64,000 nucleotides of DNA from Paludibacter sp. (GCA_028692715.1 JAQUWU010000028.1:1-64000), one strand, 5' to 3'. Numbered from the stretch's first letter, positions 16,938 through 26,424 are shown. The notes: generated by a model not told the origin, from the letters alone. A program made the numbers and translations.

Positions 16938-18152
16938 CTATTTTTTCACAATTTTATGAGTTTCAATAACACCTTTACTATTTGTAATTTTTAATAAATA
17001 GTTGCCAGAAGATAAATTTTCGGTATTTATTTGTTTCGAATCCACAACTCTTAACAATTCTGTCCCTGATAAGGATAAAACACTAATACATGATGGAGAA
17101 TCATCTCCAACAACAGTAATATTATTCACAACAGGGTTAGGATAAATTTCGTATTGACGACTTGCTTTTAATACATTAATCGCATTAGGAGTTATTGCCG
17201 GACCAGTGTACTCTTCATCAGAAGTTCCTTTTTGATAAACCTTTACATAATCAACATACATTTTTGCTTCGTAATTGTTAGCCTCATTTAGAGCAGTAAT
17301 ACTATTTATATTCCAAATTTGTGTGAAGTTACCTCCAATAGCTAAATTGAAAATTACAAAGAATTCTTTATGGAAATAATGCGCAGCATTCCCAGCCACA
17401 TCATCTCCATCAATTGCCATTGTTACTATGTTCACTTTGAGAGGATCATCATCTGTTCCAAAATAGGTTTTCAATGAAGTATCATCCCAAATCAATGTAA
17501 ACAGATAAAAATCATCTTGAATACCTGTAGTATGAGTGTAATCTTTACCCCAGTTTGGGTAAGAGCCACCGTTCCAGCTTTCGCCCCAATGAAACCACGA
17601 ATTAAAGTATTTTTCTTGTGTACCATTACTAATTCCTTTTGAGTTGCCCATTTCCAAAATATCAATTTCACCACATTTAGGCCAGCCCACTGAAGAATAA
17701 TCCTGTCCCATTGCCCAAAATGCTGGCCATAAACCATTAGCCGTATGAGGTAATTTAATTCGAGCCACAATCTTTCCGTGTTTAAACGACATTTTATTGC
17801 TTGTTGTCAAACGACCTGAAGTACAGGTTTTTCCTGAATAACTTTCTTTTTTTGCAGTAATTATCAAGCAATTTTCTCCGCTTACAGGTTCTGTTCCAAC
17901 AGAGATATTCTCACTTCGATAATATTGTAATTCGCTGTTTCCACCACCATTTCCGTTTACTTCAGGTGTCCAGTTAACTGAATTTAAAGTTGTTCCATCG
18001 AACAAATCCTGCCAAACAAGGCTGTAACCATCTGCATCAACTATAACCTGAGCTGTCTCTTCAACAGGAGGGTTTACTTGTGAAGTACAACTGGCATTGA
18101 AAATCACTATAAATACTGCCAGCGAAATTGTTTTAATAAAAATGTTATTCAT
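16938..18152 (-). CDS. GH16 endo-beta-glucanase with T9SS sorting domain
   Basis: This protein has 404 residues. The N-terminus ends in a lipobox-like FNASC (Cys about 22). The GH16 domain covers about 40-300, with GEIDILEMG at about 159-167 (Glu about 160 and 165 catalytic). A T9SS type A sorting domain covers about 330-404 (IYPNPVVNN). It is a close paralogue of the GH16 at 12366-13283, sharing long segments such as TANGLWPAFW and HWGESWNGGSYPN. A lipoprotein signal together with a T9SS tail is unusual; the Cys may simply lie near an ordinary cleavage site. It is the last gene of the operon B block but is separated from the previous gene by a probable terminator, and no own promoter was found. 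It likely cleaves beta-1,3-glucan at the cell surface. Confidence 0.88.
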   Translation of the reverse strand: MNNIFIKTISLAVFIVIFNASCTSQVNPPVEETAQVIVDADGYSLVWQDLFDGTTLNSVNWTPEVNGNGGGNSELQYYRSENISVGTEPVSGENCLIITAKKESYSGKTCTSGRLTTSNKMSFKHGKIVARIKLPHTANGLWPAFWAMGQDYSSVGWPKCGEIDILEMGNSKGISNGTQEKYFNSWFHWGESWNGGSYPNWGKDYTHTTGIQDDFYLFTLIWDDTSLKTYFGTDDDPLKVNIVTMAIDGDDVAGNAAHYFHKEFFVIFNLAIGGNFTQIWNINSITALNEANNYEAKMYVDYVKVYQKGTSDEEYTGPAITPNAINVLKASRQYEIYPNPVVNNITVVGDDSPSCISVLSLSGTELLRVVDSKQINTENLSSGNYLLKITNSKGVIETHKIVKK

Positions 18153-18164
18153 TCTTTGTATTGT

Positions 18165-18302
18165 TTATTTAGTTATTTTAATCCAGTTTAAGGTAGTTCC
18201 GCCATACAAATTTTTTATTCTCAATGTATGATTCTTTTTACTTGCGGGTAAATTAATGATTTCTGTTATCTAGCTATTTTCAGCATCCGTTTTCAGCAAG
18301 TC
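18165..18302 (-). pseudogene. Remnant of a CBM6-like domain C-terminus
   Basis: In the spacer between two GH16 genes the minus strand encodes a short in-frame stretch: INLPASKKNHTLRIKNL, then YGGTTLNWIKITK, ending in TAA at 18165-18167. This is the typical closing strand pattern of CBM6-type domains; compare the CBM6 of GH81 (IPLTAGNHILKIAF). Upstream the frame is broken by a TAG at 18270-18272, and there is no start. It is probably the tail of a lost glucanase or binding protein. Confidence 0.45.
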
Positions 18303-18331
18303 AACAAATCATATTCTATTTTTAAACGCAA

Positions 18332-18384
18332 AAGTTCAATCACTGAAAAGCCTTTTTTTGAAATCTCAACAAGTGATTGAACTT
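18332..18384 (-). terminator. Probable terminator of operon B
   Basis: A perfect 13-bp inverted repeat (AAGTTCAATCACT at 18332-18344, AGTGATTGAACTT at 18372-18384) lies about 35 bp after the GH16 lipoprotein stop. On the minus strand it is followed by a short T run. The loop is long (27 nt), which lowers certainty. Confidence 0.55.
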
Positions 18385-18418
18385 ATAACACAACAACCTT
18401 AAAAAAGATATATATACT

Positions 18419-19489
18419 TTATTTTCGTTGATAGACTCTAACGTAGTCCACTTTCATTATAACAGGAACATCAAATATTGAATCATCTACAGTGCCTCCC
18501 ATAGTGCCACCTATAGCTAGATTTAAAATAAAATAGAAATCTTTGTTGAATGGCCAATCTGTAAGCGTAGAGCCCACGTGTTTTTGCCACGCCGTTGTAG
18601 ATTTCACACCGTCAATATAGAAACTAATATTGTCATCGCCATCGCTATAAGCTTTTTCCCACTCAATAGCATAAGTATGATAATTACCTTCGACTCCATC
18701 AATATACTGACGGTTAGACCAATTATTACCTCTCGAACCATTCTTCTCACTAGTATGGGTTGCATGCGAAATCATAGTTGGATCAGAACCGATATGCTCC
18801 ATAATATCAATTTCACCACAATAAGGCCATCCAGAAGTCGCACCTAACATCCAGAAAGCAGGCCAAGTACCTTTTCCTGCAGGCAAACTGATACGTGCTT
18901 CCATCTTTCCATAAGCAAATACAGCTTTTGCTTTAGTAGTTATACGAGCAGAAGTGTATTTATTAGTATATTCTTTATAGGTTTCTTTTTTTGCTTCAAT
19001 AATCAAGCTCCCATCTTCCAAGCGGACATTGTCAGTACGGTCAGTGTAATACTGTTTCTCACTATTTCCCCAACCATAACCCCCTATTTCATAATTCCAT
19101 TTAGTTAAATCGAGGGTGTCACCATCAAACTCTTCAGACCAAACAAGTTCGTAGGGTAAATCGTCAGCAGTAACTGTAAAAACACAAGTTGAATATAACA
19201 AACTATCAACAGTAACTTTAATAGTAGCACTTCCTCTTGCAAGACCTTTAACAAGACCTTCTGTTACAATTGCTACTTTCTCGTTAGAAGATGTCCAAAC
19301 CACAGTACCTTGAGCTTTATCGGGCAAAAGAGTGGCAATCAGAGCAACAGAATCACCAACAGCCAATACATCTTCTGATTTATTTAGCGTTACACTTTGG
19401 GCACTAACAATAGGCTCATCTGTTTTACAAGCTGTAAACAATACTAAAACAAATAACACTAGTGGAAGTATATGGGGAGTTAATTTCAT
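18419..19489 (-). CDS. GH16 endo-beta-glucanase lipoprotein with Ig-like domain
   Basis: This 356-residue surface or periplasmic lipoprotein has the lipobox LFTAC (Cys about 21) followed by KTDEP. A BIG_2-type Ig-like domain covers about 30-108 (VALIATLLPDKAQGTVVWTS), and a GH16 domain about 110-356 carries GEIDIMEHIG (Glu about 224 and 229). The EIDIMEHIG form is the classical laminarinase active site. It is the last gene of operon B after SusC, SusD and the 311-residue lipoprotein. The KTDEP sequence after the Cys and the Ig-like domain resemble that neighbouring lipoprotein, so the two probably work together on the outer membrane. The predicted reaction is endo-hydrolysis of beta-1,3-glucan before import through SusCD. 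Confidence 0.92.
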   Translation of the reverse strand: MKLTPHILPLVLFVLVLFTACKTDEPIVSAQSVTLNKSEDVLAVGDSVALIATLLPDKAQGTVVWTSSNEKVAIVTEGLVKGLARGSATIKVTVDSLLYSTCVFTVTADDLPYELVWSEEFDGDTLDLTKWNYEIGGYGWGNSEKQYYTDRTDNVRLEDGSLIIEAKKETYKEYTNKYTSARITTKAKAVFAYGKMEARISLPAGKGTWPAFWMLGATSGWPYCGEIDIMEHIGSDPTMISHATHTSEKNGSRGNNWSNRQYIDGVEGNYHTYAIEWEKAYSDGDDNISFYIDGVKSTTAWQKHVGSTLTDWPFNKDFYFILNLAIGGTMGGTVDDSIFDVPVIMKVDYVRVYQRK

Positions 19490-19579
19490 ATTATAATACT
19501 TTAAAAAAATGGTTGAGATTAGAATCTTATAAAAGCAAATTGACAGCGTTTGAAAATGCTATTCAGTTAGCTATTGGTA

Positions 19580-19609
19580 GTGCAGTGGATACATTCAAAC
19601 CCACTGCAC
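19580..19609 (-). other. Intercistronic hairpin in operon B
   Basis: A 9-bp stem (GTGCAGTGG against CCACTGCAC) with a 12-nt loop lies after the stop of the 311-residue lipoprotein gene. No U-tract follows, so it is more likely an RNA-processing or stability element than a full terminator. Confidence 0.5.
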
Positions 19610-19629
19610 ATTATTTTATTTGATAGCAA

Positions 19630-20565
19630 TTATTTTTTGTAAATAAATACAGCATCAAGATCAAGTGTAGTACCAGCAACACCACCACTTAAAAATGCAA
19701 ATAAATTATTAGCTGCATAATTACTGTAAGTTAATCCCATAGTTTTAAGAGTTGTCATAGGAATTTCAATTTCGTGCCATTCGCCATCGCGAGTAAAATC
19801 AGCAAGTGCAGGAAAAGTAACACCATTATCAACAAAACCAGAGGCACCGATTGTAAATTTAATATCAGTTTGACCGCCTAAAATTATTGCATGTGAAGCA
19901 TTATCTCTACTTTTAATACCAATGTGTAAATAATAACCTTCAGGATTATCAGTAATTGCTTTTAAACTTGCAAGAGCATCTGTATTACTAGGAATATCAA
20001 CGCTAATGCCTGCACCTGACCAGCCAACAGAAGCAACTGTTAAACTAACCCAACCTTCAACTTCTTTGTAGAAATTAGGACCAGTAGCAGTCCCTGCAGT
20101 ATATGTGTCATCCCATACATATAAAAATCTTGTTGCATCATCTACACGAAAATCGGCTACAATTTTACTGCCTATTTTTTCAGCAGTAACAGCATCCAAA
20201 ATAATAGGATAATACTCTGAACCAGTTAAAGATGGAGAGAAATCGGTACGTTCTGTTACAGTAATCATACAAGTAGCAGTAAATGAACCTGCAGTAGCTG
20301 TAATATTAGTTGAACCCATATTCACACCAAGAACGCGTCCACCAGTAACAGTAGCAATAGTAGGATCTGCACTTGCCCAAGTAATAGTTTCGGTTACACC
20401 TGCAGGTTGGATAGTAGCCACAAGAAGAGTAGTATCCCCTACACCTAATGACCATGTGGTTTCATCTAAAGTAATACCCGTCATTGTGACTTCATCGGTT
20501 TTACATGAGCTGAACAAAACAAGAGCCATGCTCAACGATAAGAATAAGAATTTTTTGATTTTCAT
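19630..20565 (-). CDS. Putative surface glycan-binding lipoprotein (SGBP)
   Basis: This 311-residue lipoprotein has the lipobox LFSSC (Cys about 21) followed by KTDEV. A BIG_2-type Ig-like domain covers about 28-105, and a module of about 200 residues (about 110-311) contains FLYVWDDT, GWSGAGIS, DGEWHEIEIPMTTL and a closing D-A-V-F-I-Y strand. That module matches the unit repeated three times in the protein encoded at 10332-12314. It lies directly downstream of SusD, where PULs usually encode the extra surface glycan-binding protein (SusE/SusF position). No enzyme motif is seen. It is inferred to bind beta-1,3-glucan at the cell surface. Confidence 0.78.
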   Translation of the reverse strand: MKIKKFLFLSLSMALVLFSSCKTDEVTMTGITLDETTWSLGVGDTTLLVATIQPAGVTETITWASADPTIATVTGGRVLGVNMGSTNITATAGSFTATCMITVTERTDFSPSLTGSEYYPIILDAVTAEKIGSKIVADFRVDDATRFLYVWDDTYTAGTATGPNFYKEVEGWVSLTVASVGWSGAGISVDIPSNTDALASLKAITDNPEGYYLHIGIKSRDNASHAIILGGQTDIKFTIGASGFVDNGVTFPALADFTRDGEWHEIEIPMTTLKTMGLTYSNYAANNLFAFLSGGVAGTTLDLDAVFIYKK

Positions 20566-20587
20566 GATTTTAAAATTTAATTGTTTG

Positions 20588-20621
<34 letters not shown>

Positions 20622-20628
20622 GTTTTAT

Positions 20629-22185
20629 TTAATATAATGGATTTTGACCCATTGGATTTAATTCTATCTCTTGACTTGGGATAGGGAATAGTTCATGTTG
20701 CCCGGCAACAAAAAGAGACATTTCTGCTTGAGCTTCAGCAGTTTCTGTAGCCTTATATGCATCCATAGTTTCTTTTGCAACACCCCAACGACAGATATCA
20801 AACCAACGGTGTCCTTCCATGGCTAGTTCAACACGGCGTTCGTGACGAATAGCTTTTCGTAAATCATCTTGATTATCAGCATAAGTTCCGTAAGGAAATT
20901 CAGGTAATATTGCTTGACCTCCTCTTGCTCTTAAACGAACTTCTTCCAATGCTTTTTTCGCACCAACCAAATCATTAGTTTCCACACTAGCTTCAGCATA
21001 CATCAATAATACATCGGCATAGCGAATCACTTTATTATTAATTGCACCACGAGTTGCGTGAGCTAATTTTGGAAATGTTCCATCATCATTCATAAGTGCA
21101 TATTTGCGATTTAGATAACGACAGCCCAGATATATTTCCTGCGATGGAGTTTCAATTTGAGCATCGGTAGGATTAAGAATAGTTGCATCTCTTCGCGGAT
21201 CATTTGTTTCATATTCATCATATAAATTTTGAGTGGGTTTATTAAATCCCCATCCACCACCAAGCAATGTAGAACGCGACCTTGTCAAAATAACTGTGAA
21301 CGTACCACGAGTGAAACCCTCACCATCGCCATAGTCACTTGTTGGATCTTCCATATACTGAATTTCAAATACAGATTCAGGACCATTTTCACCTGCCAAG
21401 GTGAAATTATCGGCATAATTGGAAACTAAAGAATATTGATTTGATAACATGATAGAATCGCCCCAACGCTTAGCATCTGGATAATTATGATTATATAGAT
21501 TTGCTTTCAACAACATAGCTTGTGCTGCACCTTTAGTAGCACGTCCTAAATCCGTTGAAGCATAATCACTCTTTAGCCAAAGTGTACTGTTTGCAGATTC
21601 CAAATCAGAAATGATTTGTGTGTAAATGGCATCTTTAGTAGCTCGTGGTTGCTTCCAGTCTGTAGTTGAAGTGATAGGCGCCGTAGTTAATGGTGTACCA
21701 CCAAAAATGCGCACTAATCTGAAATAGTACATAGCTCTCAAAAATTTCAATTCGCCAATGAGTCTATTCTGCACACTAAGAGTCATAGTAGAGTCAAGAG
21801 TCATTAATGGAATTTGCTCCAAGGCCAAATTACATCTTCCAATTCCAATGTATTGCGTACGATAAAAATCAAGCAAGAAAGAGTTATTAGAATTTGTTTT
21901 GAAATTTTCAAAGTCGTATACATCAGCCATATCACCAATTGATTGGCCTCCTTTTAGCGCATCATCAGAAGCTACATCGCCAATAAACCATTCAGGAAAA
22001 TAAGTATCATTGTATTCCCACATTAATGGAACATATGCTCCATTAGTTACTTCAATAGCAGTTTGACCTACTGAGAAATAATCATCGACAAGTGTTACGC
22101 CGGGAGTTGGTTCAAGTAACCAATCGTTACAAGAAGTAAGAAATATTGTTCCGGTAGCGAATAATATATAAATTAGTTTTTTCAT
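20629..22185 (-). CDS. SusD-like outer-membrane glycan-binding lipoprotein
   Basis: This 518-residue protein has a lipoprotein signal peptide (IFLTSC, Cys about 19) and begins the mature chain with DWLLEPTPG, as SusD proteins do. It has a TPR-rich alpha-helical SusD/RagB body and the conserved C-terminal region ERRVELAMEGHRWFDICRWG followed by LFPIPSQEIELNP. It lies 69 bp downstream of its SusC partner. SusD caps the SusC barrel and delivers oligosaccharides. Given the GH16 genes in the same operon, the substrate is probably laminarin-like beta-glucan. A GC-rich palindromic repeat sits 15 bp upstream of its start. Confidence 0.95.
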   Translation of the reverse strand: MKKLIYILFATGTIFLTSCNDWLLEPTPGVTLVDDYFSVGQTAIEVTNGAYVPLMWEYNDTYFPEWFIGDVASDDALKGGQSIGDMADVYDFENFKTNSNNSFLLDFYRTQYIGIGRCNLALEQIPLMTLDSTMTLSVQNRLIGELKFLRAMYYFRLVRIFGGTPLTTAPITSTTDWKQPRATKDAIYTQIISDLESANSTLWLKSDYASTDLGRATKGAAQAMLLKANLYNHNYPDAKRWGDSIMLSNQYSLVSNYADNFTLAGENGPESVFEIQYMEDPTSDYGDGEGFTRGTFTVILTRSRSTLLGGGWGFNKPTQNLYDEYETNDPRRDATILNPTDAQIETPSQEIYLGCRYLNRKYALMNDDGTFPKLAHATRGAINNKVIRYADVLLMYAEASVETNDLVGAKKALEEVRLRARGGQAILPEFPYGTYADNQDDLRKAIRHERRVELAMEGHRWFDICRWGVAKETMDAYKATETAEAQAEMSLFVAGQHELFPIPSQEIELNPMGQNPLY

Positions 22186-22199
22186 TGGATTTTATATTT

Positions 22200-22223
22200 A
22201 CCCCTAGCCCCTAAAGGGGAAAA
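22200..22223. repeat. GC-rich palindromic repeat, copy 1 (solo)
   Basis: The sequence ACCCCTAGCCCCTAAAGGGG followed by A's matches the element found as inverted pairs at 30076-30171 and 49879-49998. It occupies the SusC-SusD spacer. Its CCCC-TAAA-GGGG core can form a small hairpin just before the SusD ribosome-binding region. Confidence 0.8.
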
Positions 22224-22254
22224 GAGAAGTTATTACATTAAATTTTTATATCGA

Positions 22255-25200
22255 TTAGAAATCAAGATTCACACCCAACATAATTGTTCTAGATTGTGGA
22301 TAATTACCATAATCTACACTACTACCTACTTCTGGATCATATCCTGTATACTGAGTAAAAGTCAACAAATTACTTCCTGTAAAATAAATACGAGCTCTAT
22401 TGATACTCACTTTTTTAGTAATTTCACTAGGAAGAGTATAACCAATCTGTAAGTTTTTTAACCTTAAATATGATCCACTTTCCACAAAACGACTTGAAGT
22501 TGCCATATTAAGCGATGTTCCATAAGGATTTGGAATTGTACCATCTACATTCGAAGTCGTCCACACATCACGCATGCTTGTACTTAGTGTAGCCTCTTCT
22601 CCTTTACCTTCAGTTCGCATGCGAACAGCATTATAAATTTCATTTCCGGCAACTCCTTGAAAGAATAGCTGCACATCAAATCCTTTATAATCTGCTCCTA
22701 AATTTAATCCATAAGAAATCCAAGGGAATGCATTACCAAGATCTGTTTTATCGTTATCATCAATTATGCCATCACCACTTATATCTTTGAATTTAGCATC
22801 ACCAGCATGATAAGGAATTTTATCAGCGGCGTAACCAGACAAATAATCAGTTGCTTCAGCATCTGTTTTATAAATACCTTCATATTGGTATCCCCATAGA
22901 GTAAATAAAGCATATCCTTCATCAGATTTTACTTTATCACCGTAAATCACATCTCCACCATTAAGGGTTGTCAATTCATTTTTGATAAATGACACATTTC
23001 CACTTACAGTATAATTTACTTTTCCTATTTTATTTTGATGATCTAATGATAACTCTATACCCTTGTTGTTGATATTACCTACATTTGAAATAGGGTCATA
23101 ACGGTTACCAACTTGAGCAGGTGCTTTTACATAAAGTAATGCATCCAAGGTATTCCGACTAAATAAATCAAGATTACCATTTAATTTTCCACCAAACAAA
23201 CCAAAATCAATACCTCCATTAAGTTGTTCTGCAGTTTCCCAGGTTCCACCTGCATTTGGTATTGTAAGCATAGTAGATCCATTTGCCAATGTTTGAGTCT
23301 CACCTAACACGTAACTTACAAAAGTTGGTCCAGCCGAAAACATTACTGAATTAAATGCATCTGTAGGCACATTTGCATTACCAATTCGTCCCCATCCTAA
23401 TCGAAGTTTTATGAAATCAAGATTTTCAATCCTTGGCATCCAGCTTTCTTCGGTAAGTCTCCACGCCAGTGCTGTAGAAGGAAAATATCCCCACGGCTTA
23501 GACGAGAATCTACTAGAAGCATCTCCACGGAAATTTAAGGTAACCATATATTTACTACCAAAAGAATAATGCACACGACCCAATAAAGAGAATAACCTAC
23601 TACGATCTACATCATCTCCAGCATAAGATTTATCTTCAGTTGTCGACTTTAAATACCAGTTACTTTCTACAGGATTTAATATTGACGCACCCGATCCTCC
23701 CAATGTATTATAATTATACTCCTCAGTTGTTTGTCCAACCATAGCAGAAAAAGAGTGTTTACCAATCGACTTATTAAAACTCAAGGTATTTTCATATATC
23801 ATTGTATTATAACGTGTAATACTGCTTTGAAAATAGTTTTTAGCAGATTGATCGTATGATGAATACTCATAAGCTTCTTTAAATAATTGACTGCGAACAT
23901 AAGAGTGATCAAAATTAACGGAAGAGCGCCATATAAAATTCTTTACTGGAGTAAGCTCAACATACACATCACCCACCCAACGTTCTGTTCTACTTAATGG
24001 ATGTGACATTTCAACCATAGAATAAGGATTAGTCACATTCTTGAAATTTGAAGAGGCTGCAATTTGGCCGCTTAAATCCACACCATTTATATTTACTGAA
24101 CCATCGGAATAATGTGTCGGATCCCATGGCGCCATAGCCAAAGCAGCTGAAAGAACAGAAGCTCCTGGACTTGAACTATTATTCATTGCATTTCGACCTG
24201 AAGAAGTATTGAATGAAAGGTTCTGTCCAATTTTCAACCATTTATTCATTTCGTGTGCACTGTTCAAACGGAAAGTCAGTTTTTCGTAATTAGAACCAAT
24301 GACTGTTCCATCTTGAGAGAAATAACCAGCCGATACTGTATATTGATCTTTTTTTGTTCCTCCATCAAAGGAGATATAATAATTCTGTATAAGTGCATTT
24401 TCGTTGAATACTTCATCTTGCCAATCAGTTTCCACCGAAGAATAATCGAAACCTGTAGGATTTGAATCTGATAAAACAGTTGGATAATAAGGAGATCTAC
24501 CTAAACGATATAGAGATAACCATTTATTGAAACCATTATTTTTATAGTAATTCTTTTCAGAAGCTAAATTGTTTAAAGAAACAATTGTTTGGGCCATCTC
24601 ATCGCGTTGCATCAGGTCTAGTTTATTCCAACGATTCTGAACACCTGTATAAGCATTAAATGAAATATTTGTTTTGCCTTCTTTTCCTTTTTTAGTTGTT
24701 ACCAGAATAACTCCATTGGCACCACGTGAACCATAAATAGCAGTAGCAGAAGCATCTTTCAATACTTCAGTAGCTTCAATATCGTTTGGATTTAAGAAGG
24801 ATATATTTGTCGTAATCATTCCATCTACCACATAAATTGGATCGCTACCACCCATAACTGAGCCAATACCACGAATACGAATTGAAGCAGCTGCACCAGG
24901 TTGACCACTATTAGCGTTTACAGTCACGCCTGCTGCGCGACCTTGTAAAGCTTGATCAAGACCTGAAGCAGGAGTTTTTTGTAAAGCATCGGATTTAATA
25001 GAAGTTACAGATCCAGTTAAATCGCTTTTTTTCATTGTACCATAACCGATTGCAACAACCTCATCTAAGAGTTTAGTGTCAGATTCTAGCACAACATTAA
25101 TAACAGTATTAGCACTAATAGTTTTTATCACTTCTTTATAACCTATAAAAGAATATGATAACGAATTACCTTTTGGCACTTTAATACTATACTTTCCATC

Positions 25201-25368
25201 TAAATCAGTAACAACACCAACACCTGTTAGCCCTTTTACTATAATATTAACTCCAGGTAAAGGATATCCATCCTCTTTGGCTGTTACAACTCCCGAGACT
25301 TGCCATGCTTGTGCCCAAATTAATTGAGCAACAATTACCATTGATAAGAGTAAAATTGTTTTTTTCAT
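22255..25368 (-). CDS. SusC-like TonB-dependent outer-membrane transporter
   Basis: This protein has 1037 residues from the Met at 25368; an in-frame Met six codons upstream gives a poorer signal peptide. It has a signal peptide (to LIWAQ), a carboxypeptidase-regulatory-like domain (about 22-95, GVVTAKEDGYPLPGVNI), the SusC signature DEVVAIGYGTMKKSDLTGSV, a plug domain (about 105-215, including YVVDGMITT and ATAIYGSRGANGVILVTTKKG) and a large beta-barrel ending in the typical final strand (MLGVNLDF). It imports oligosaccharides with SusD in a TonB-dependent way. It is the first gene of operon B. Its upstream region aligns with that of operon A, indicating shared control. Confidence 0.96.
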   Translation of the reverse strand: MKKTILLLSMVIVAQLIWAQAWQVSGVVTAKEDGYPLPGVNIIVKGLTGVGVVTDLDGKYSIKVPKGNSLSYSFIGYKEVIKTISANTVINVVLESDTKLLDEVVAIGYGTMKKSDLTGSVTSIKSDALQKTPASGLDQALQGRAAGVTVNANSGQPGAAASIRIRGIGSVMGGSDPIYVVDGMITTNISFLNPNDIEATEVLKDASATAIYGSRGANGVILVTTKKGKEGKTNISFNAYTGVQNRWNKLDLMQRDEMAQTIVSLNNLASEKNYYKNNGFNKWLSLYRLGRSPYYPTVLSDSNPTGFDYSSVETDWQDEVFNENALIQNYYISFDGGTKKDQYTVSAGYFSQDGTVIGSNYEKLTFRLNSAHEMNKWLKIGQNLSFNTSSGRNAMNNSSSPGASVLSAALAMAPWDPTHYSDGSVNINGVDLSGQIAASSNFKNVTNPYSMVEMSHPLSRTERWVGDVYVELTPVKNFIWRSSVNFDHSYVRSQLFKEAYEYSSYDQSAKNYFQSSITRYNTMIYENTLSFNKSIGKHSFSAMVGQTTEEYNYNTLGGSGASILNPVESNWYLKSTTEDKSYAGDDVDRSRLFSLLGRVHYSFGSKYMVTLNFRGDASSRFSSKPWGYFPSTALAWRLTEESWMPRIENLDFIKLRLGWGRIGNANVPTDAFNSVMFSAGPTFVSYVLGETQTLANGSTMLTIPNAGGTWETAEQLNGGIDFGLFGGKLNGNLDLFSRNTLDALLYVKAPAQVGNRYDPISNVGNINNKGIELSLDHQNKIGKVNYTVSGNVSFIKNELTTLNGGDVIYGDKVKSDEGYALFTLWGYQYEGIYKTDAEATDYLSGYAADKIPYHAGDAKFKDISGDGIIDDNDKTDLGNAFPWISYGLNLGADYKGFDVQLFFQGVAGNEIYNAVRMRTEGKGEEATLSTSMRDVWTTSNVDGTIPNPYGTSLNMATSSRFVESGSYLRLKNLQIGYTLPSEITKKVSINRARIYFTGSNLLTFTQYTGYDPEVGSSVDYGNYPQSRTIMLGVNLDF

Positions 25369-25445
25369 GTTTTTTAAATAATTCATAATATTAAATATGT
25401 GAAGGATTTTCTAAATCAATAAAAATTCGTTGATTTTGTATATTG

Positions 25446-25453
25446 CAAATATA
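25446..25453 (-). promoter_or_regulatory. Bacteroidota -7 box of operon B (SusC)
   Basis: TATATTTG on the minus strand matches TAnnTTTG, about 77 bp upstream of the SusC start. It is identical to the box at 13381-13388 and at the same 125-bp distance from the palindromic site. Confidence 0.65.
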
Positions 25454-25577
25454 GATTGATATTGCTCAAATTAAAAACTTTCAACCTCACATTATTTCAA
25501 TTTGAACTCAAAGTAAGTACACAGAATTACAACAATAATAATTATATTTAATTGATATACTGCATGTTACAAATTTC

Positions 25578-25603
25578 TATGTTTTGTAACATATTTCACG
25601 AGC
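25578..25603. promoter_or_regulatory. Palindromic operator candidate, site 2
   Basis: TATGTT-TTGT-AACATA followed by TTTCACGAGC. It is a near copy of site 1 at 13513-13538. Between the site and the -7 box the two regions align without gaps and share a further identical nonamer, ATTACAACA (25526 and 13461). It is the probable target of the propeller/LuxR regulator. Confidence 0.62.
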
Positions 25604-26424
25604 TAAATCACAAATTAAATTAACAGCAATATTATAGATTTTATGTAATTATATCAAATCAGTCATTGACAATAAGAACCATTATTTTTTTAATCAACTT
25701 AAATATTTTTGTTTCAGTTTTATTATATACAAATAGAATATATTAACCTGATTTAAATCCAGCCAAAATAATTTGAATTTTATATTTACGCACCAAGTTA
25801 TTATAAATCATTTTGACTAAAATATCTACACTACGAAAAATACTAATTTCATTTGACTTGCTTAATACAAGCCTAAAAGTATTGTTATATGGATTTGGAT
25901 ATACAACTGACAAATTAGTTGTATTTCATGTGATTCAGTTGCACTTTCTACAAACACACGAATATTTTCAAATGAGGAGAGACTTAGATTATTTGTTTCT
26001 GTCGATTGACTTAGGTACAATTTATACCGATTGCAGAAATAATATAGTTCAATTTCGACAATGTCTCATTGTTCTATTTATTTCTATGCATCGACATTAA
26101 CTACAGTAGACTTATAAAATAGCTTTGGACTATTTTATAAGTACAAGTGATATTATTTGTTTGTACAAATTGAATTGCCCTATATATATTAAACGGTTAC
26201 TAATGTTAACAATAATGTGTGTCAAATAGTTCGCAAACAACTGAATAACAACTATAAAAATTTTAAATATACAATTTAAGATTACAAATCAGCACACAGA
26301 TTAAACGGAACAACTGGTATTCCTGTGAAAACACAGTTAGATGTTACTTTTGTTATCTTAAACAATATAGAAATTTTCAAGAAACTCAGCAGAAACAATA
26401 AACTTGTTGCTATAAAATAGCAAG
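25604..26424. other. Long non-coding spacer
   Basis: No credible gene was found here. The spacer is very A/T rich. Its only clear structure is the hairpin at 26110-26142. A 95-codon open frame on the plus strand (25813-26100) has no recognisable domain or codon signature. The region adjoins the truncated GH3 gene and may hold sequence decayed beyond recognition. Confidence 0.5.
26110..26142. other. Strong AT-rich hairpin
   Basis: A perfect 13-bp inverted repeat, ACTTATAAAATAG against CTATTTTATAAGT, with a 7-nt loop. It lies in a gene-free stretch with no U-tract on either strand. It may be a relic terminator or a protein-binding site. Confidence 0.5.

Noticed and set aside
25813-26100. 95-codon open frame on the plus strand in the long spacer after SusC
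   Set aside because: No recognisable domain, unusual composition (many His, Phe, Leu), no promoter or ribosome-binding site, and the surroundings are non-coding A/T-rich DNA.
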